DNA of 23,021 bases from an archaeon (GTDB lineage: Archaea; Asgardarchaeota; Heimdallarchaeia; Hodarchaeales; S146-22): assembly GCA_024276395.1 (NCBI GenBank), contig JAJRXH010000417.1, positions 1 to 23,021 of the forward strand. The letters run 5' to 3'. The translations under genes and the position numbers were made by a program. This document shows, piece by piece, positions 7,056 to 14,803 of the stretch. Below the pieces are notes generated by a model. It was not told the origin of the DNA and searched no databases. It saw nothing but the letters and a program-made list of their open reading frames with translations. The number at the start of each line of letters is the position of its first letter. Position 1 is the first letter of the stretch.

Positions 7056-7583
7056 TTAAATCATTTCTTCTCTCACTCCGAAATGTAGTAATACTTCTTT
7101 TATGGTCATCCCACGCATTTCAGCGAGAATTTCCGCCATTCTCATTGCGACTTCCTTCCAGGGGTCATCAATTCCTTCTGCTAGTTGTAGTTCTCTAACC
7201 TTGGCTCGTAAATCCATGACTTCTTCTCGTAATTCATTAATTTCTAGTTCCAACTGATTGATTTGCTTGTTTTTCGATGACAAGACTGCCTCTAGGTCCT
7301 TGATTCTCTTTTTTTCTGGAGTAAAACCGTTTTTTTGATTGAATGGCATCTCGCTTGCGGTCTTTGCCTTTTTCTGATCACTTGTGTTCGCTGATTTCCA
7401 ATAAACGCTCATTCTTCCAAGCACTCGTTTCGAGAGAATGTTTTCCTTGACAAGTCGTTCTAAAGTCTCTCGGAGTGTTTTTGAGCTCGCGTTGAGATGC
7501 TCTAAATCCTTGAGAATGAAAGGTGCGCCGTTTAGTGCCTCGACCTTTTTCAGAATTTGCTCTTTAATTTCTTTATCTCCCAT
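7056..7583 (-). CDS. Winged-helix, coiled-coil and Swi5-like recombination-mediator protein
   Basis: 175 residues with three visible parts. Residues 5-63 look like a winged helix ending in a beta wing (SKRVLGRMSVYWK), reminiscent of the N-terminal DNA-binding domain of Hop2. Residues 91-133 are a clear heptad coiled coil (LSSKNKQINQLELEINELRE...). Residues 139-172, DPWKEVAMRMAEILAEMRG followed by MTIKEVLLHFGV, match the eukaryotic Swi5 C-terminal pattern (D-x3-G/A-x2-L-x2-L-A-x2-R-G-x-T-x-K-E-x4-F-G). In eukaryotes Swi5-Sfr1 and Hop2-Mnd1 stimulate Rad51/Dmc1 filaments; an analogous RadA-loading role here is inference. GAGGT lies about ten bases before the ATG at 7583. It is transcribed away from the roadblock gene. 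Confidence 0.68.
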   Translation of the reverse strand: MGDKEIKEQILKKVEALNGAPFILKDLEHLNASSKTLRETLERLVKENILSKRVLGRMSVYWKSANTSDQKKAKTASEMPFNQKNGFTPEKKRIKDLEAVLSSKNKQINQLELEINELREEVMDLRAKVRELQLAEGIDDPWKEVAMRMAEILAEMRGMTIKEVLLHFGVREEMI

Positions 7584-7696
7584 AAAAATGTACCTCTGAT
7601 CACGTTCTATCTGTCAATCTTCCAATATTTCAAAGGTCTGAATTTCTAAAAACCGTTTTGCTAATGAATCACCTCGTCACATGCGTTCACTCCGCA

Positions 7697-7712
7697 CGAT
7701 TAAATATATAAG
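7697..7712 (+). promoter_or_regulatory. TATA-box promoter upstream of the roadblock gene
   Basis: ATTAAATATATAAGCG contains a near-consensus archaeal TATA box. Transcription would start near 7735, giving a leader of about 105 bases to the TTG at 7841. That leader contains the 11-bp tandem repeat at 7774-7795. Confidence 0.5.
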
Positions 7713-7773
7713 CGTCGTTAGGAAGAAAGTCCATGAGAAAGACAACCTTAAAAAGAGTCCAAGATCGAAGGAT

Positions 7774-7795
7774 ATATTGAAAGTATATTGAAAGT
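7774..7795 (+). repeat. Perfect 11-bp tandem duplication
   Basis: ATATTGAAAGT occurs twice head to tail (7774-7784 and 7785-7795) in the predicted leader of the roadblock gene. It could be a dimeric regulator site or a slippage product. Confidence 0.6.
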
Positions 7796-7840
7796 GTCTT
7801 CCGAGATGAAGGTTTCTTAATAACTGGAGGTCGTTTTGTA

Positions 7841-8305
7841 TTGTCCGCAGAAATTAACAAACAAATACATTCAATTCTTCGCAGTCTCCTAAAAGCGGAT
7901 AACAACATTCTCATGGTGGTTCTAAGTGATCGGACAGGTCTCACCATCGCTCGTGTTTCACAGCTCCTACTTGGCGATACCATGAAAGGACAAGATTTCA
8001 TTGGTGCAATCGCCACAGCAGTCTTTACGGCAGCAGCCGAGCAGGGAAGTGCCTTGCAATTAGGACATTTAGGGATTTTAGTGGCTGAATTTGAATCTGG
8101 TAAGATTCTCACGGCACAGAGTGGTAATGGAATTCTGGTCGTGGTTACGACGGATGAAGCTACCTTGGGAGTCGTTAGGATGAAGATGCTGGATACTGCA
8201 GCTAAGTTGGTTAATATCTTGGATCAATATCATCCTAAAAGAGTGCTACCAGAGAAAGATGTGGGAAAAAGTCTTGTTGACGCTCTAAAGGAATTAGATT
8301 TCTAA
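7841..8305 (+). CDS. Roadblock/LC7-domain protein
   Basis: 154 residues covering one roadblock/LC7 (MglB-like) domain. These dimeric scaffolds and regulators bind small GTPases: MglB is the GAP of MglA in bacteria, and LC7 and Ragulator subunits are the eukaryotic relatives. Visible pattern: N-terminal helix (NKQIHSILRSLLKAD), strand NILMVVLSDRTGLTIARVS, long helix (DFIGAIATAVFTAAAEQGSAL), strands LGHLGILVAEFESGKILTAQSG and GILVVVTTDEATLGVVRMKM, then a C-terminal helix. This is the canonical order. The start is TTG at 7841, supported by a strong GGAGGT nine bases upstream; no ATG fits the domain N-terminus. It leads a plus-strand block with a gelsolin-like protein and two GTPases, one of them MglA-like, which are plausible partners. 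Confidence 0.9.
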   Translation: MSAEINKQIHSILRSLLKADNNILMVVLSDRTGLTIARVSQLLLGDTMKGQDFIGAIATAVFTAAAEQGSALQLGHLGILVAEFESGKILTAQSGNGILVVVTTDEATLGVVRMKMLDTAAKLVNILDQYHPKRVLPEKDVGKSLVDALKELDF

Positions 8306-8362
8306 ATAACAACATAACAATGCTTCATCAATCGGCTATGTAATCAGAAGGCATTTTTTAAT

Positions 8363-8375
8363 AATGCATATAAAC
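8363..8375 (+). promoter_or_regulatory. TATA-like promoter of the gelsolin-like gene
   Basis: AATGCATATAAAC lies about 125 bases before the GTG at 8495, in a 189-base gap. A GAGGGTG ribosome binding site at 8480 precedes the start by eight bases. Confidence 0.4.
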
Positions 8376-8494
8376 AAGAATCATTTAAATTGAATCGAGG
8401 AGTGAAGGGAAGTTATAAGCGAAAACGAAAAGTGGAAGCATCATTACTTTCGCAAGCAATTAGCGTGAAATAATGATATGAGGGTGTAAGTGCA

Positions 8495-9625
8495 GTGTTG
8501 AAGTGTTTTACTGTTCAAGATGATGGTGAGATCCAGCCCATTCAAGTAAATAATTACGAGGATTTGGCAGATGATCAAGTTTATTTATTAATTGATCATG
8601 ATAAAAAACATATTTTTATTTGGAAAGGACGGAGTGCGCCTGTAAGACGCAAATTCATTTCTGCACGTGCCGCCCAATCGATGCGCAATGAGCTTGGCCT
8701 GACTTACAAGGTCATTAGTGTTGAACAAGGAAATGAGACCAAGGCATTTGGTACATTGATGAAGACACTGGGTTCATCATCTTCAACGGGGCAAGTTGGG
8801 AGTTCTGGTTCTGCTGCTCTGACTAGCAAAAGTGAATCAACTAGCACAGCAACTCCTTCCTCTGGACCACAGTTGGTTCCAAAAGTCATTCCAGATAGCG
8901 CAAGGACAACATCAATTTCCGAAGGCGTCGGTCTGGCCTCAGTAGATGAATCCTCTGCAGTCGTCCCAGCAACATCAAGGGCGGCAACATCTCGTGGGAC
9001 AGCACCCAAGGTGGCGCCTGTAGCGACTCCAAGAACAGCTCCTCAAGTAAGCGTTACGCCTCGAAGCCAATCTCCACCGTCTGCCTCTGCGAGCCCTTCG
9101 TCGATACAAGTCGCTCTCTCTTCGGAACCATCCAACGTGATGAGAGGGGGCTCGATGAACGTTCCCAGCACTAGTGAGTCAGTATCTCCGTCTACTTCCA
9201 CGGTTGTTGACTCGCGACCAGCGGTCATTCAACATCATCCACCGAGCTCTCAACTGAGAACCGAGGTGAAGGTGCAACCAACTTCTGGTGTGAATGCCGA
9301 ACTCGTAGAGAAAGTAACAAAGTTACTGGAAAAAATGGAAAAAGTACCTGGGATGGTAAGGGAAATCGTGATTATAGGTGATACTATCTTTTCTGTACTA
9401 ACAGAGCATCTCAAATTATTTAACAAGGAAATTGTTAAGTTAGAGCCAATGGAAGGCTTGCCAGATGGCTTGTTTCCAGCTCCAGAATATTATACGAGAC
9501 TTTATATGGAGAATGGAAGGGTTTTATTCATTGAATTATTCAAGGAACAGCCAGCTGATGAAAGAAGTGAATTCATTGATGAAATGAAGCGTTCTCTTCG
9601 GGATTTGACCAAGCTAGGTCTTTGA
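8495..9625 (+). CDS. Gelsolin-like domain protein with Pro/Ser/Thr-rich linker
   Basis: 376 residues. Residues 1-90 match a gelsolin-type repeat: ADDQVYLLIDHDKKHIFIWK, GRSAP, then a helix (RRKFISARAAQSMRNELGL) and KVISVEQGNETKAF. Gelsolin domains bind, cap or sever actin filaments, and Asgard gelsolins and profilins are known to act on actin. Residues 93 to about 262 are a low-complexity Ser/Thr/Pro/Ala linker, presumably disordered. Residues 265-376 form a second folded part (helix, REIVIIGDTIFSVLTEH, LEGLPD-like turn, VLFIELF, C-terminal helix) that I do not recognise. The start is GTG at 8495 with GAGGGTG eight bases upstream. A single gelsolin repeat suggests regulation or oligomerisation more than severing by itself. 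The Rab-like GTPase follows 29 bases downstream, probably in the same operon. Confidence 0.8.
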   Translation: MLKCFTVQDDGEIQPIQVNNYEDLADDQVYLLIDHDKKHIFIWKGRSAPVRRKFISARAAQSMRNELGLTYKVISVEQGNETKAFGTLMKTLGSSSSTGQVGSSGSAALTSKSESTSTATPSSGPQLVPKVIPDSARTTSISEGVGLASVDESSAVVPATSRAATSRGTAPKVAPVATPRTAPQVSVTPRSQSPPSASASPSSIQVALSSEPSNVMRGGSMNVPSTSESVSPSTSTVVDSRPAVIQHHPPSSQLRTEVKVQPTSGVNAELVEKVTKLLEKMEKVPGMVREIVIIGDTIFSVLTEHLKLFNKEIVKLEPMEGLPDGLFPAPEYYTRLYMENGRVLFIELFKEQPADERSEFIDEMKRSLRDLTKLGL

Positions 9626-9654
9626 TAGGATGATGAGAGTATAGGGGTAACGAT

Positions 9655-10206
9655 ATGAGTGAATCTTTCTTGATAAAAATCATTGCATTAGGTGATGCAG
9701 GAACTGGAAAGACCTCATTGATTAGAAAATTTGCCGAGGAATATTTTTCTCCCAAGTACTTGCCAACCTTGGGTGTTGATATCACTACGACTGACATTGA
9801 GGTAGATGGACAAAAAGTAAAGCTGTTATGCTTTGATACTGCAGGGCAAGAACACTATGGTAGGCTGCGGCCACAGTACTATAAGGGAGCAAATGGCGTG
9901 ATTCTTGTTTACGATATCACTACACGTCCTAGTTATGAATCACTGGGTCGATGGTTCCAAGAGATGATACGAGAAGTTGGACGTCCCATTCCTACGATGG
10001 TTGTAGGGAATAAGGTGGATTTAGCGTCTGAGATGCGTCAAGTAGCTCCAGATGAAGGACGCTCGTGGGCGAAAGGCAATGGATGTTTTTTTACGGAAGC
10101 GTCTGCAAAAGAGGATTCATCTGAAAAAATTAAAGAAATATTCATCACGGTTGCTAGGGAAGCATTAAATAGGGGCATCCATCGTACTGAGTCACCGGTA
10201 CACTGA
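9655..10206 (+). CDS. Rab/Ras-like small GTPase
   Basis: 183-residue GTPase with all five G motifs: G1 GDAGTGKT (13-20), switch I Thr38 (PTLGVDIT), G3 DTAGQE (61-66, with the catalytic Gln), G4 NKVD (119-122), G5 EASAK (148-152). The WDTAGQE-type switch II and overall length match eukaryotic Rab/Ras family members and Asgard homologues. No C-terminal Cys or CAAX box, so membrane attachment would need a partner. GGGGT ends seven bases before the ATG. It sits directly after the gelsolin-like gene and before the MglA-like GTPase, near the roadblock protein, which could act as its regulator. The catalytic Gln suggests normal GTP hydrolysis. Confidence 0.95.
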   Translation: MSESFLIKIIALGDAGTGKTSLIRKFAEEYFSPKYLPTLGVDITTTDIEVDGQKVKLLCFDTAGQEHYGRLRPQYYKGANGVILVYDITTRPSYESLGRWFQEMIREVGRPIPTMVVGNKVDLASEMRQVAPDEGRSWAKGNGCFFTEASAKEDSSEKIKEIFITVAREALNRGIHRTESPVH

Positions 10207-10355
10207 CGAAAATCCGGATTCTTGCAGTGGTAAGTGACTAGAAGGAGAAAGATAATTAATCTTGCATTTGCATGGGCTTAATGAATTCTCATCTGGAGAA
10301 AGAAGAAAGAGCTAAGAATGCTGTTGTAAAGGAATAAATCGTGATGGAGGTAGTT

Positions 10356-11156
10356 ATGCTGACATCTGCACAATTTACACATGTAAAAAAAGACCATCAA
10401 GGCGTGCCAGTGGTAAAGCTGGTATACGCGGGCCCGACCATGGCGGGAAAAACTACTGCACTTACCCTTCTCAAGATTCTAGCGACCTTGGAAAATCCGG
10501 AATCCGTGTACAAATTCCTCAAGCTCGAAGATCCGACTGGTAGAACGCTCTTTTTTGATCATGCTGTGTTTGGATTGGGAAGAAACGAAAGGACTGGACT
10601 TCCTTACTTGAAATATCACATTTTTACGGTACCTGGACAAGACCGTCATGTGGCACAGAGAAAGGTAGTGTTGAGAGGTGCTCATGGTTTAATCATCGTG
10701 ATTGATTCGGAAAAATCAAGGTGGGAAGAAAATAAACGTAGTTTGACAGAACTAGTGCATCTAGTGGGAGACAAAATAGCTGCAGGCGTGTTGCCCTATT
10801 ATATCATGCTAAATAAGATGGACTTGCCAAAAGAAGAACGTATCACTTCTCTTGAAGTAGGTAGGTTGCTGGTTGAAGCTGGTGCCCACACTTCATTGCG
10901 TGATGCAGCTGTAAGAATCGTAGAAGCAAGCTGTCTTCAAGCACGAAATGACCTGCAGCGTCTGCTTACCACGACAGATAAATCAAAACTCGTTAATGAA
11001 CGCGGATACCTTCGCAAGGAGCTTCGTCCACCATCTGTTCAACGCATTGTCAAGCCCGTTGAGGCGCTCATCAGAGAAATATTAGTTCTGGTAATGAAAC
11101 AACAGAAAGAACAAGGCGTAAGTGCTCGTTCGTCTCCTTTAAGTAGAAGTTTCTGA
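10356..11156 (+). CDS. MglA/Arf-like small GTPase
   Basis: 266-residue GTPase of the MglA-like group. P-loop GPTMAGKT (26-33), RTLFFD with the switch I Thr64, TVPGQDRH for switch II (91-98, an MglA-type PGQ in place of DTAGQE), NKMD (153-156) and EASC (190-193). Residues 200-266 are a C-terminal extension with two helices and no lipid-attachment Cys. In bacteria MglA is paired with the roadblock protein MglB, and a roadblock gene lies 2 kb upstream. The frame opens at GTG 10341, but GGAGGT at 10346-10351 precedes the ATG at 10356, so the GTG/ATG pair before it is part of the leader. The T-rich sequence after the stop probably ends the transcript. Confidence 0.9.
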   Translation: MLTSAQFTHVKKDHQGVPVVKLVYAGPTMAGKTTALTLLKILATLENPESVYKFLKLEDPTGRTLFFDHAVFGLGRNERTGLPYLKYHIFTVPGQDRHVAQRKVVLRGAHGLIIVIDSEKSRWEENKRSLTELVHLVGDKIAAGVLPYYIMLNKMDLPKEERITSLEVGRLLVEAGAHTSLRDAAVRIVEASCLQARNDLQRLLTTTDKSKLVNERGYLRKELRPPSVQRIVKPVEALIREILVLVMKQQKEQGVSARSSPLSRSF

Positions 11157-11157
11157 G

Positions 11158-11220
11158 TGTTTTTTGATTATTTAGTTGGATGAAACATTATCGTTTGACA
11201 TCCGTAGTGATTTTCTTTTT
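11158..11220 (+). terminator. T-rich terminator after the MglA-like gene
   Basis: T tracts directly after the stop (TTTTTT at 11160) and again near 11213 (seven or more T) fit archaeal termination. The rest of the gap to 11435 carries a TATA box near 11381 and nothing else I recognise. Confidence 0.4.
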
Positions 11221-11378
11221 TTCAATAAATCATTGGAATCAAGTCACGGTAAAGACCTAAACGAGGTTGTCAATTGAATAAAAGCATCTAAAATTTCACT
11301 TTAAAACTGAGAGTGATTCCAGCGCATGACTCCAATCGAGGAGATTTTTATAGAAAGGGAAATTCTTAGATGATACCG

Positions 11379-11393
11379 CGATATATTTAAAGC
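11379..11393 (+). promoter_or_regulatory. TATA-box promoter of the protease/longin operon
   Basis: GCGATATATTTAAAG is a near-consensus archaeal TATA box about 45-55 bases before the start at 11436. Transcription from about 11415 would give a short leader. It would drive the three tightly spaced plus-strand genes that follow. Confidence 0.5.
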
Positions 11394-11435
11394 GTAGCTG
11401 ATGAAAATATCCATAGAATAGAGTAAGGGTTTGTG

Positions 11436-11906
11436 ATGGCGATGGTGAATGACGTCCACCAACTAGATTTAACAAAATTAGCAGAAATCTTTTTTCGATG
11501 GAGGGGTTTGATTCCGGATACATCCATAATAAATACCTTGAACGACAAAGATTTGCGACACCTACAGTGGATATTGTATGACGCTACAGAGTTTAAGAGA
11601 ACGGAAGCGAATGAAAGAATTAAATTACAAGGTATTGGTGTCATTCTTAAAGATTGGAGAAGGCCGTGTAACTTTAAGGTCATTCTTTCCGCAGAAAATA
11701 TTCAGAAAAAGTATCCCTACATTCTTCAAAAGATGATTGTCATTAGTGATAGCTTTAGTCCAGCAGCAGAGAAAGCAGCAGAAAAAACTAATGTGCTCCT
11801 CTTAACTCAGGGTGAACTGGTTTCCATTGTGAAAACGAGTCCTGATTTAATGAAAATAGTGAAAGAGCATCTCAAGTCTCAATCAAATGGGGGTAATCTC
11901 GAGTAA
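11436..11906 (+). CDS. Small protein with an Mrr/restriction-endonuclease-like C-terminal half
   Basis: 156 residues. The segment FKVILSAENIQKKYPYILQK, followed by MIVISDSFSPAAEKAAEKTNVLLLTQGELVSIV, reads like the second half of an Mrr-type restriction-endonuclease-like fold (strand, Ser/Thr-x-Phe-Thr/Ser-x-x-Ala helix, N-V-x-L-L-x-x-x-E-L). I do not see the D...ExK/QxK catalytic set that should precede it, so the protein is probably a non-catalytic or diverged member. The N-terminal 60 residues (LAEIFFRWRG...) are helical and unrecognised. The start is ATG 11436; in-frame GTG 11433 and ATG 11442 are alternatives. It is followed after 48 bases by the S8 protease on the same strand. Confidence 0.6.
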   Translation: MAMVNDVHQLDLTKLAEIFFRWRGLIPDTSIINTLNDKDLRHLQWILYDATEFKRTEANERIKLQGIGVILKDWRRPCNFKVILSAENIQKKYPYILQKMIVISDSFSPAAEKAAEKTNVLLLTQGELVSIVKTSPDLMKIVKEHLKSQSNGGNLE

Positions 11907-11954
11907 GAGATTCATTAATTATGATGACACGTCTCACGGAGATCGAGTGATAAC

Positions 11955-14765
11955 ATGGCACTAAGAAGGGTGAAAACGCCTAACAATGGTTTTCATCATT
12001 TTTCCTCTATGTGTTTGATGGTAATTTTTTTGCATCTCGTGATTATTCAACCTATATTTTTCTTTTCTTCATCACATCTAGATCATGAATCTATCAAAGA
12101 AATAAGGGTGGAAGGACGTAATCATTTTCTATCTCATGAGGACTTTGTTCCATCGCCGCACATCACATCCCATTTCCTTAGAAATGTTGCTGAGATGACA
12201 CGGCCAAGGGTAAATACCAGTGTTGATTCAGTCTTCTTGAAATTTGATCATTATTTAACGGCAGAAGAACTTTCGAATCTTTCAAGAACATTGAATCTTT
12301 CTGTTTATCATTCTTATGTGGAAATGCCATTATATCTGACCTCTTATTTTGCTTATGAAAAGTTGAAATTCTTATCAGAGCATCTTCGAACGTCTTTGGT
12401 TGCGATTTATCCTAACATGAAATATCAGTATCAAGTGCTCGAATTCTCTGATAAAAATAATTTAAATCTATTAGATCAAGGAGATGTCACTGCTTTTGGA
12501 GAAAGAGTGTTGAGTTACGTGAAAGCAGATGATCTCCGATCTCGAGGATTTACTGGAAAAGGAATTAAGGTAGGAATCATTGATACGGGTGTAGATGATC
12601 ATCATCGGGAACTAGAAGGGAAAATAATAGCAAAGAAGAGCTTCGTGAAAGAAGAGTTTGGCTACTCTGAAACTATTGAGAATGCTAGTGATTTTTTTCC
12701 TCCACGTGGGCATGGAACGGGTGTTGCTTCGTTAATTGCTGGAAAAAAACTTGGAATTGCTCCAGATGCGTTATTAATAAGTGCCAAGGTAATTCATGAT
12801 TATTCGGTTAGGGGTGCTGGGAATGGTAGTGCGGAAGAAACCACAGCTGGTATTTTGGCTGCTATTGATTATTTACTCTCTCAGAATGTGGATATCATTA
12901 GTATTTCTTTGGGACAATATCTAAATTTGCCAGATGGCTTGCGAGATGAATACATCAATCACGTGACGAATAATAAAGGAATCATCTTTGTCATTGCTGC
13001 TGGTAATTATGGGTACTCACTAGTTGGAGGATCATCCCTAAGCAATCCTGGAACCTCATTGCAGGCAATTACCGTGGGATCATCTGATTGGGATTTTAAT
13101 CCTTCTATTTTCTCATCAGAAGGTCCTAGGTCTGATGGACTCATGAAACCAGATCTCTTGGCACCTGGAGAAGAAATGGTTTATGCCTCTGCTAGTGATA
13201 ACCAAGAATACGTGATTGGCTCTGGAACGAGCTTTGCAACTCCAGTCGTGACCGGAATAGTAGCATTACTGCTTGATGGAATCAAAAATCATTTAAACAT
13301 GACAGATTACACTCCAGGATTATTAAAATCAGTATTGATGAATACATCTCGGTTATTACTCGGTAATTCGTGTCGTTATCCTCCGTGGAAGCAAGGTTTT
13401 GGCTTGGTTAATGCACGGGGAGCATGGAAGTTGCTTTCCAGTCTATTTGATACCTCCAAGGAAGAAGTGCCTTTTTTCTCAATCATTAGTCCGTGGAACT
13501 TCGGCTATCCTCCAAATGATGTTATCTTTCGTGGTCAACTCATTCACTTGCCAATTGCCCTCATTTCTTCAGTTCCCATTGAAGTTACATCCATTCAGAT
13601 TACTGATGGATTAACCGTTTTAAAAGAAACATCGTTCAAAGAAACATCTTCTCCGATCTTTCAAGGAAAAAATAGTGTTTTTTTTCAGTATGACTTGAAT
13701 GTTCCAGAAAGTTTTGCTTTGGGAATGAAAAATCTGAAGATATATATTTCGGTTAACGTCACGAATGTGCGGCTAGTTGGTCACTGGAGCGTGATCGTGA
13801 AAGAACCTAGAGCCAAAATTCTTTATGATGTCACTCATTCTTTGCTGGCACCTCGTGGTTTACCGCCTTATCATTCAATATTAGGGAAAACATCAACGTT
13901 ATTTGGTGGTTTTAGGGAATTTGGGCAATTAATGGAAAATCAAGGTATATTACTTCAAGATTTATCGGAACATCAAGAGTGGAATGTGTCATACTTGGGA
14001 CAATATGATGCCTTTCTAATGTTAGAGCCAGCAACTCGTAATTGGGATCCTTTTATGGATTGGATCTCTCCAAATAAAACATTCCTTAATTTAAAATCTG
14101 ATGAAATTTCATCGCTTGTTGAATATTCACGACGTGGTGGAAAAGTCATAATATTTGCCCGCGGGTCTCCGATATCTAATGTATCTAACGTGAATGAGTT
14201 ATTAAAGAACTGGGGAATTCTCATTAGTAACGATGACGAGTCTCGGAAAGACTTGAGACTGTCATCTCAACTTTCGGATTTACTTGACTTGACGGAAAAA
14301 GAGATGGGATACTTTCCTACTACCATTCTTGAACTCGTGAACGTGACATCAGCGCTTCCGCTTCTTGTTGATGATGAAACTGATGAACTTGTTGCTGTAG
14401 GTCGTTACATGTTCTCTCGAAAGGAGATGCCTGACGTGATTGTGTTTGCTTCTAGTGCATTCATTGATAACTTTGGTCTCAAGGGATTATATGATTCACG
14501 TTCTCTCTCTTCCTTGGAACAAGTCTTCATTTCCATGATAGATTGGATTTTAGAACTAGATCCTCTTTCAGATGTAATGATGTCTAAAGACAACTTCTGT
14601 CGTGTATTATTTTCAGAACCTTCCATTTCTCAATCTTTTTCTAAAGATGATGGCTTACTTGCTAATTTTGGGATGTTCTTTTACATTCCACTAGGATTAT
14701 TAGTATCGGTGATGGTAGTTTCATCCATAAAGTTATATAAACTTGGAAGGAAAAAGGCAAATTAG
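11955..14765 (+). CDS. Membrane-anchored subtilisin-like (S8) protease with a site-1-protease-like layout
   Basis: 936 residues. N-terminal hydrophobic signal or anchor (about 18-40), a propeptide-like region (50-190), then the subtilase domain with catalytic Asp210 (IIDTGVDD), His253 (RGHGTGVASL), oxyanion Asn351 (IAAGNYG) and Ser426 (GSGTSFATP). The catalytic set is complete. The C-terminal 450 residues include ISPWNFGYPP, AKILYDVTHSLLAPRGLPPY and VNELLKNWGILIS, which recall the segments after the catalytic domain in eukaryotic site-1 protease (MBTPS1: LWDQYHNLRYPPGYFP, ALNELLSVWNMGFS). A single membrane helix (about 903-925) and a short basic tail end the protein, so the protease domain faces outside or into a lumen. 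The order signal-prodomain-S8-C domain-TM matches S1P. The next gene, a longin-like protein, is 38 bases away. Confidence 0.85.
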   Translation: MALRRVKTPNNGFHHFSSMCLMVIFLHLVIIQPIFFFSSSHLDHESIKEIRVEGRNHFLSHEDFVPSPHITSHFLRNVAEMTRPRVNTSVDSVFLKFDHYLTAEELSNLSRTLNLSVYHSYVEMPLYLTSYFAYEKLKFLSEHLRTSLVAIYPNMKYQYQVLEFSDKNNLNLLDQGDVTAFGERVLSYVKADDLRSRGFTGKGIKVGIIDTGVDDHHRELEGKIIAKKSFVKEEFGYSETIENASDFFPPRGHGTGVASLIAGKKLGIAPDALLISAKVIHDYSVRGAGNGSAEETTAGILAAIDYLLSQNVDIISISLGQYLNLPDGLRDEYINHVTNNKGIIFVIAAGNYGYSLVGGSSLSNPGTSLQAITVGSSDWDFNPSIFSSEGPRSDGLMKPDLLAPGEEMVYASASDNQEYVIGSGTSFATPVVTGIVALLLDGIKNHLNMTDYTPGLLKSVLMNTSRLLLGNSCRYPPWKQGFGLVNARGAWKLLSSLFDTSKEEVPFFSIISPWNFGYPPNDVIFRGQLIHLPIALISSVPIEVTSIQITDGLTVLKETSFKETSSPIFQGKNSVFFQYDLNVPESFALGMKNLKIYISVNVTNVRLVGHWSVIVKEPRAKILYDVTHSLLAPRGLPPYHSILGKTSTLFGGFREFGQLMENQGILLQDLSEHQEWNVSYLGQYDAFLMLEPATRNWDPFMDWISPNKTFLNLKSDEISSLVEYSRRGGKVIIFARGSPISNVSNVNELLKNWGILISNDDESRKDLRLSSQLSDLLDLTEKEMGYFPTTILELVNVTSALPLLVDDETDELVAVGRYMFSRKEMPDVIVFASSAFIDNFGLKGLYDSRSLSSLEQVFISMIDWILELDPLSDVMMSKDNFCRVLFSEPSISQSFSKDDGLLANFGMFFYIPLGLLVSVMVVSSIKLYKLGRKKAN

Positions 14766-14803
14766 GAAAAAAAAGAAAAAAAGGAAGTTAGAGGCGTTCG
14801 AAC

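Noticed and set aside
10211..10220. AATCCGGATT palindrome as an operator or terminator after the Rab-like gene
   Set aside because: Ten bases with no loop, no flanking T tract and no second copy seen; it is expected often enough by chance.
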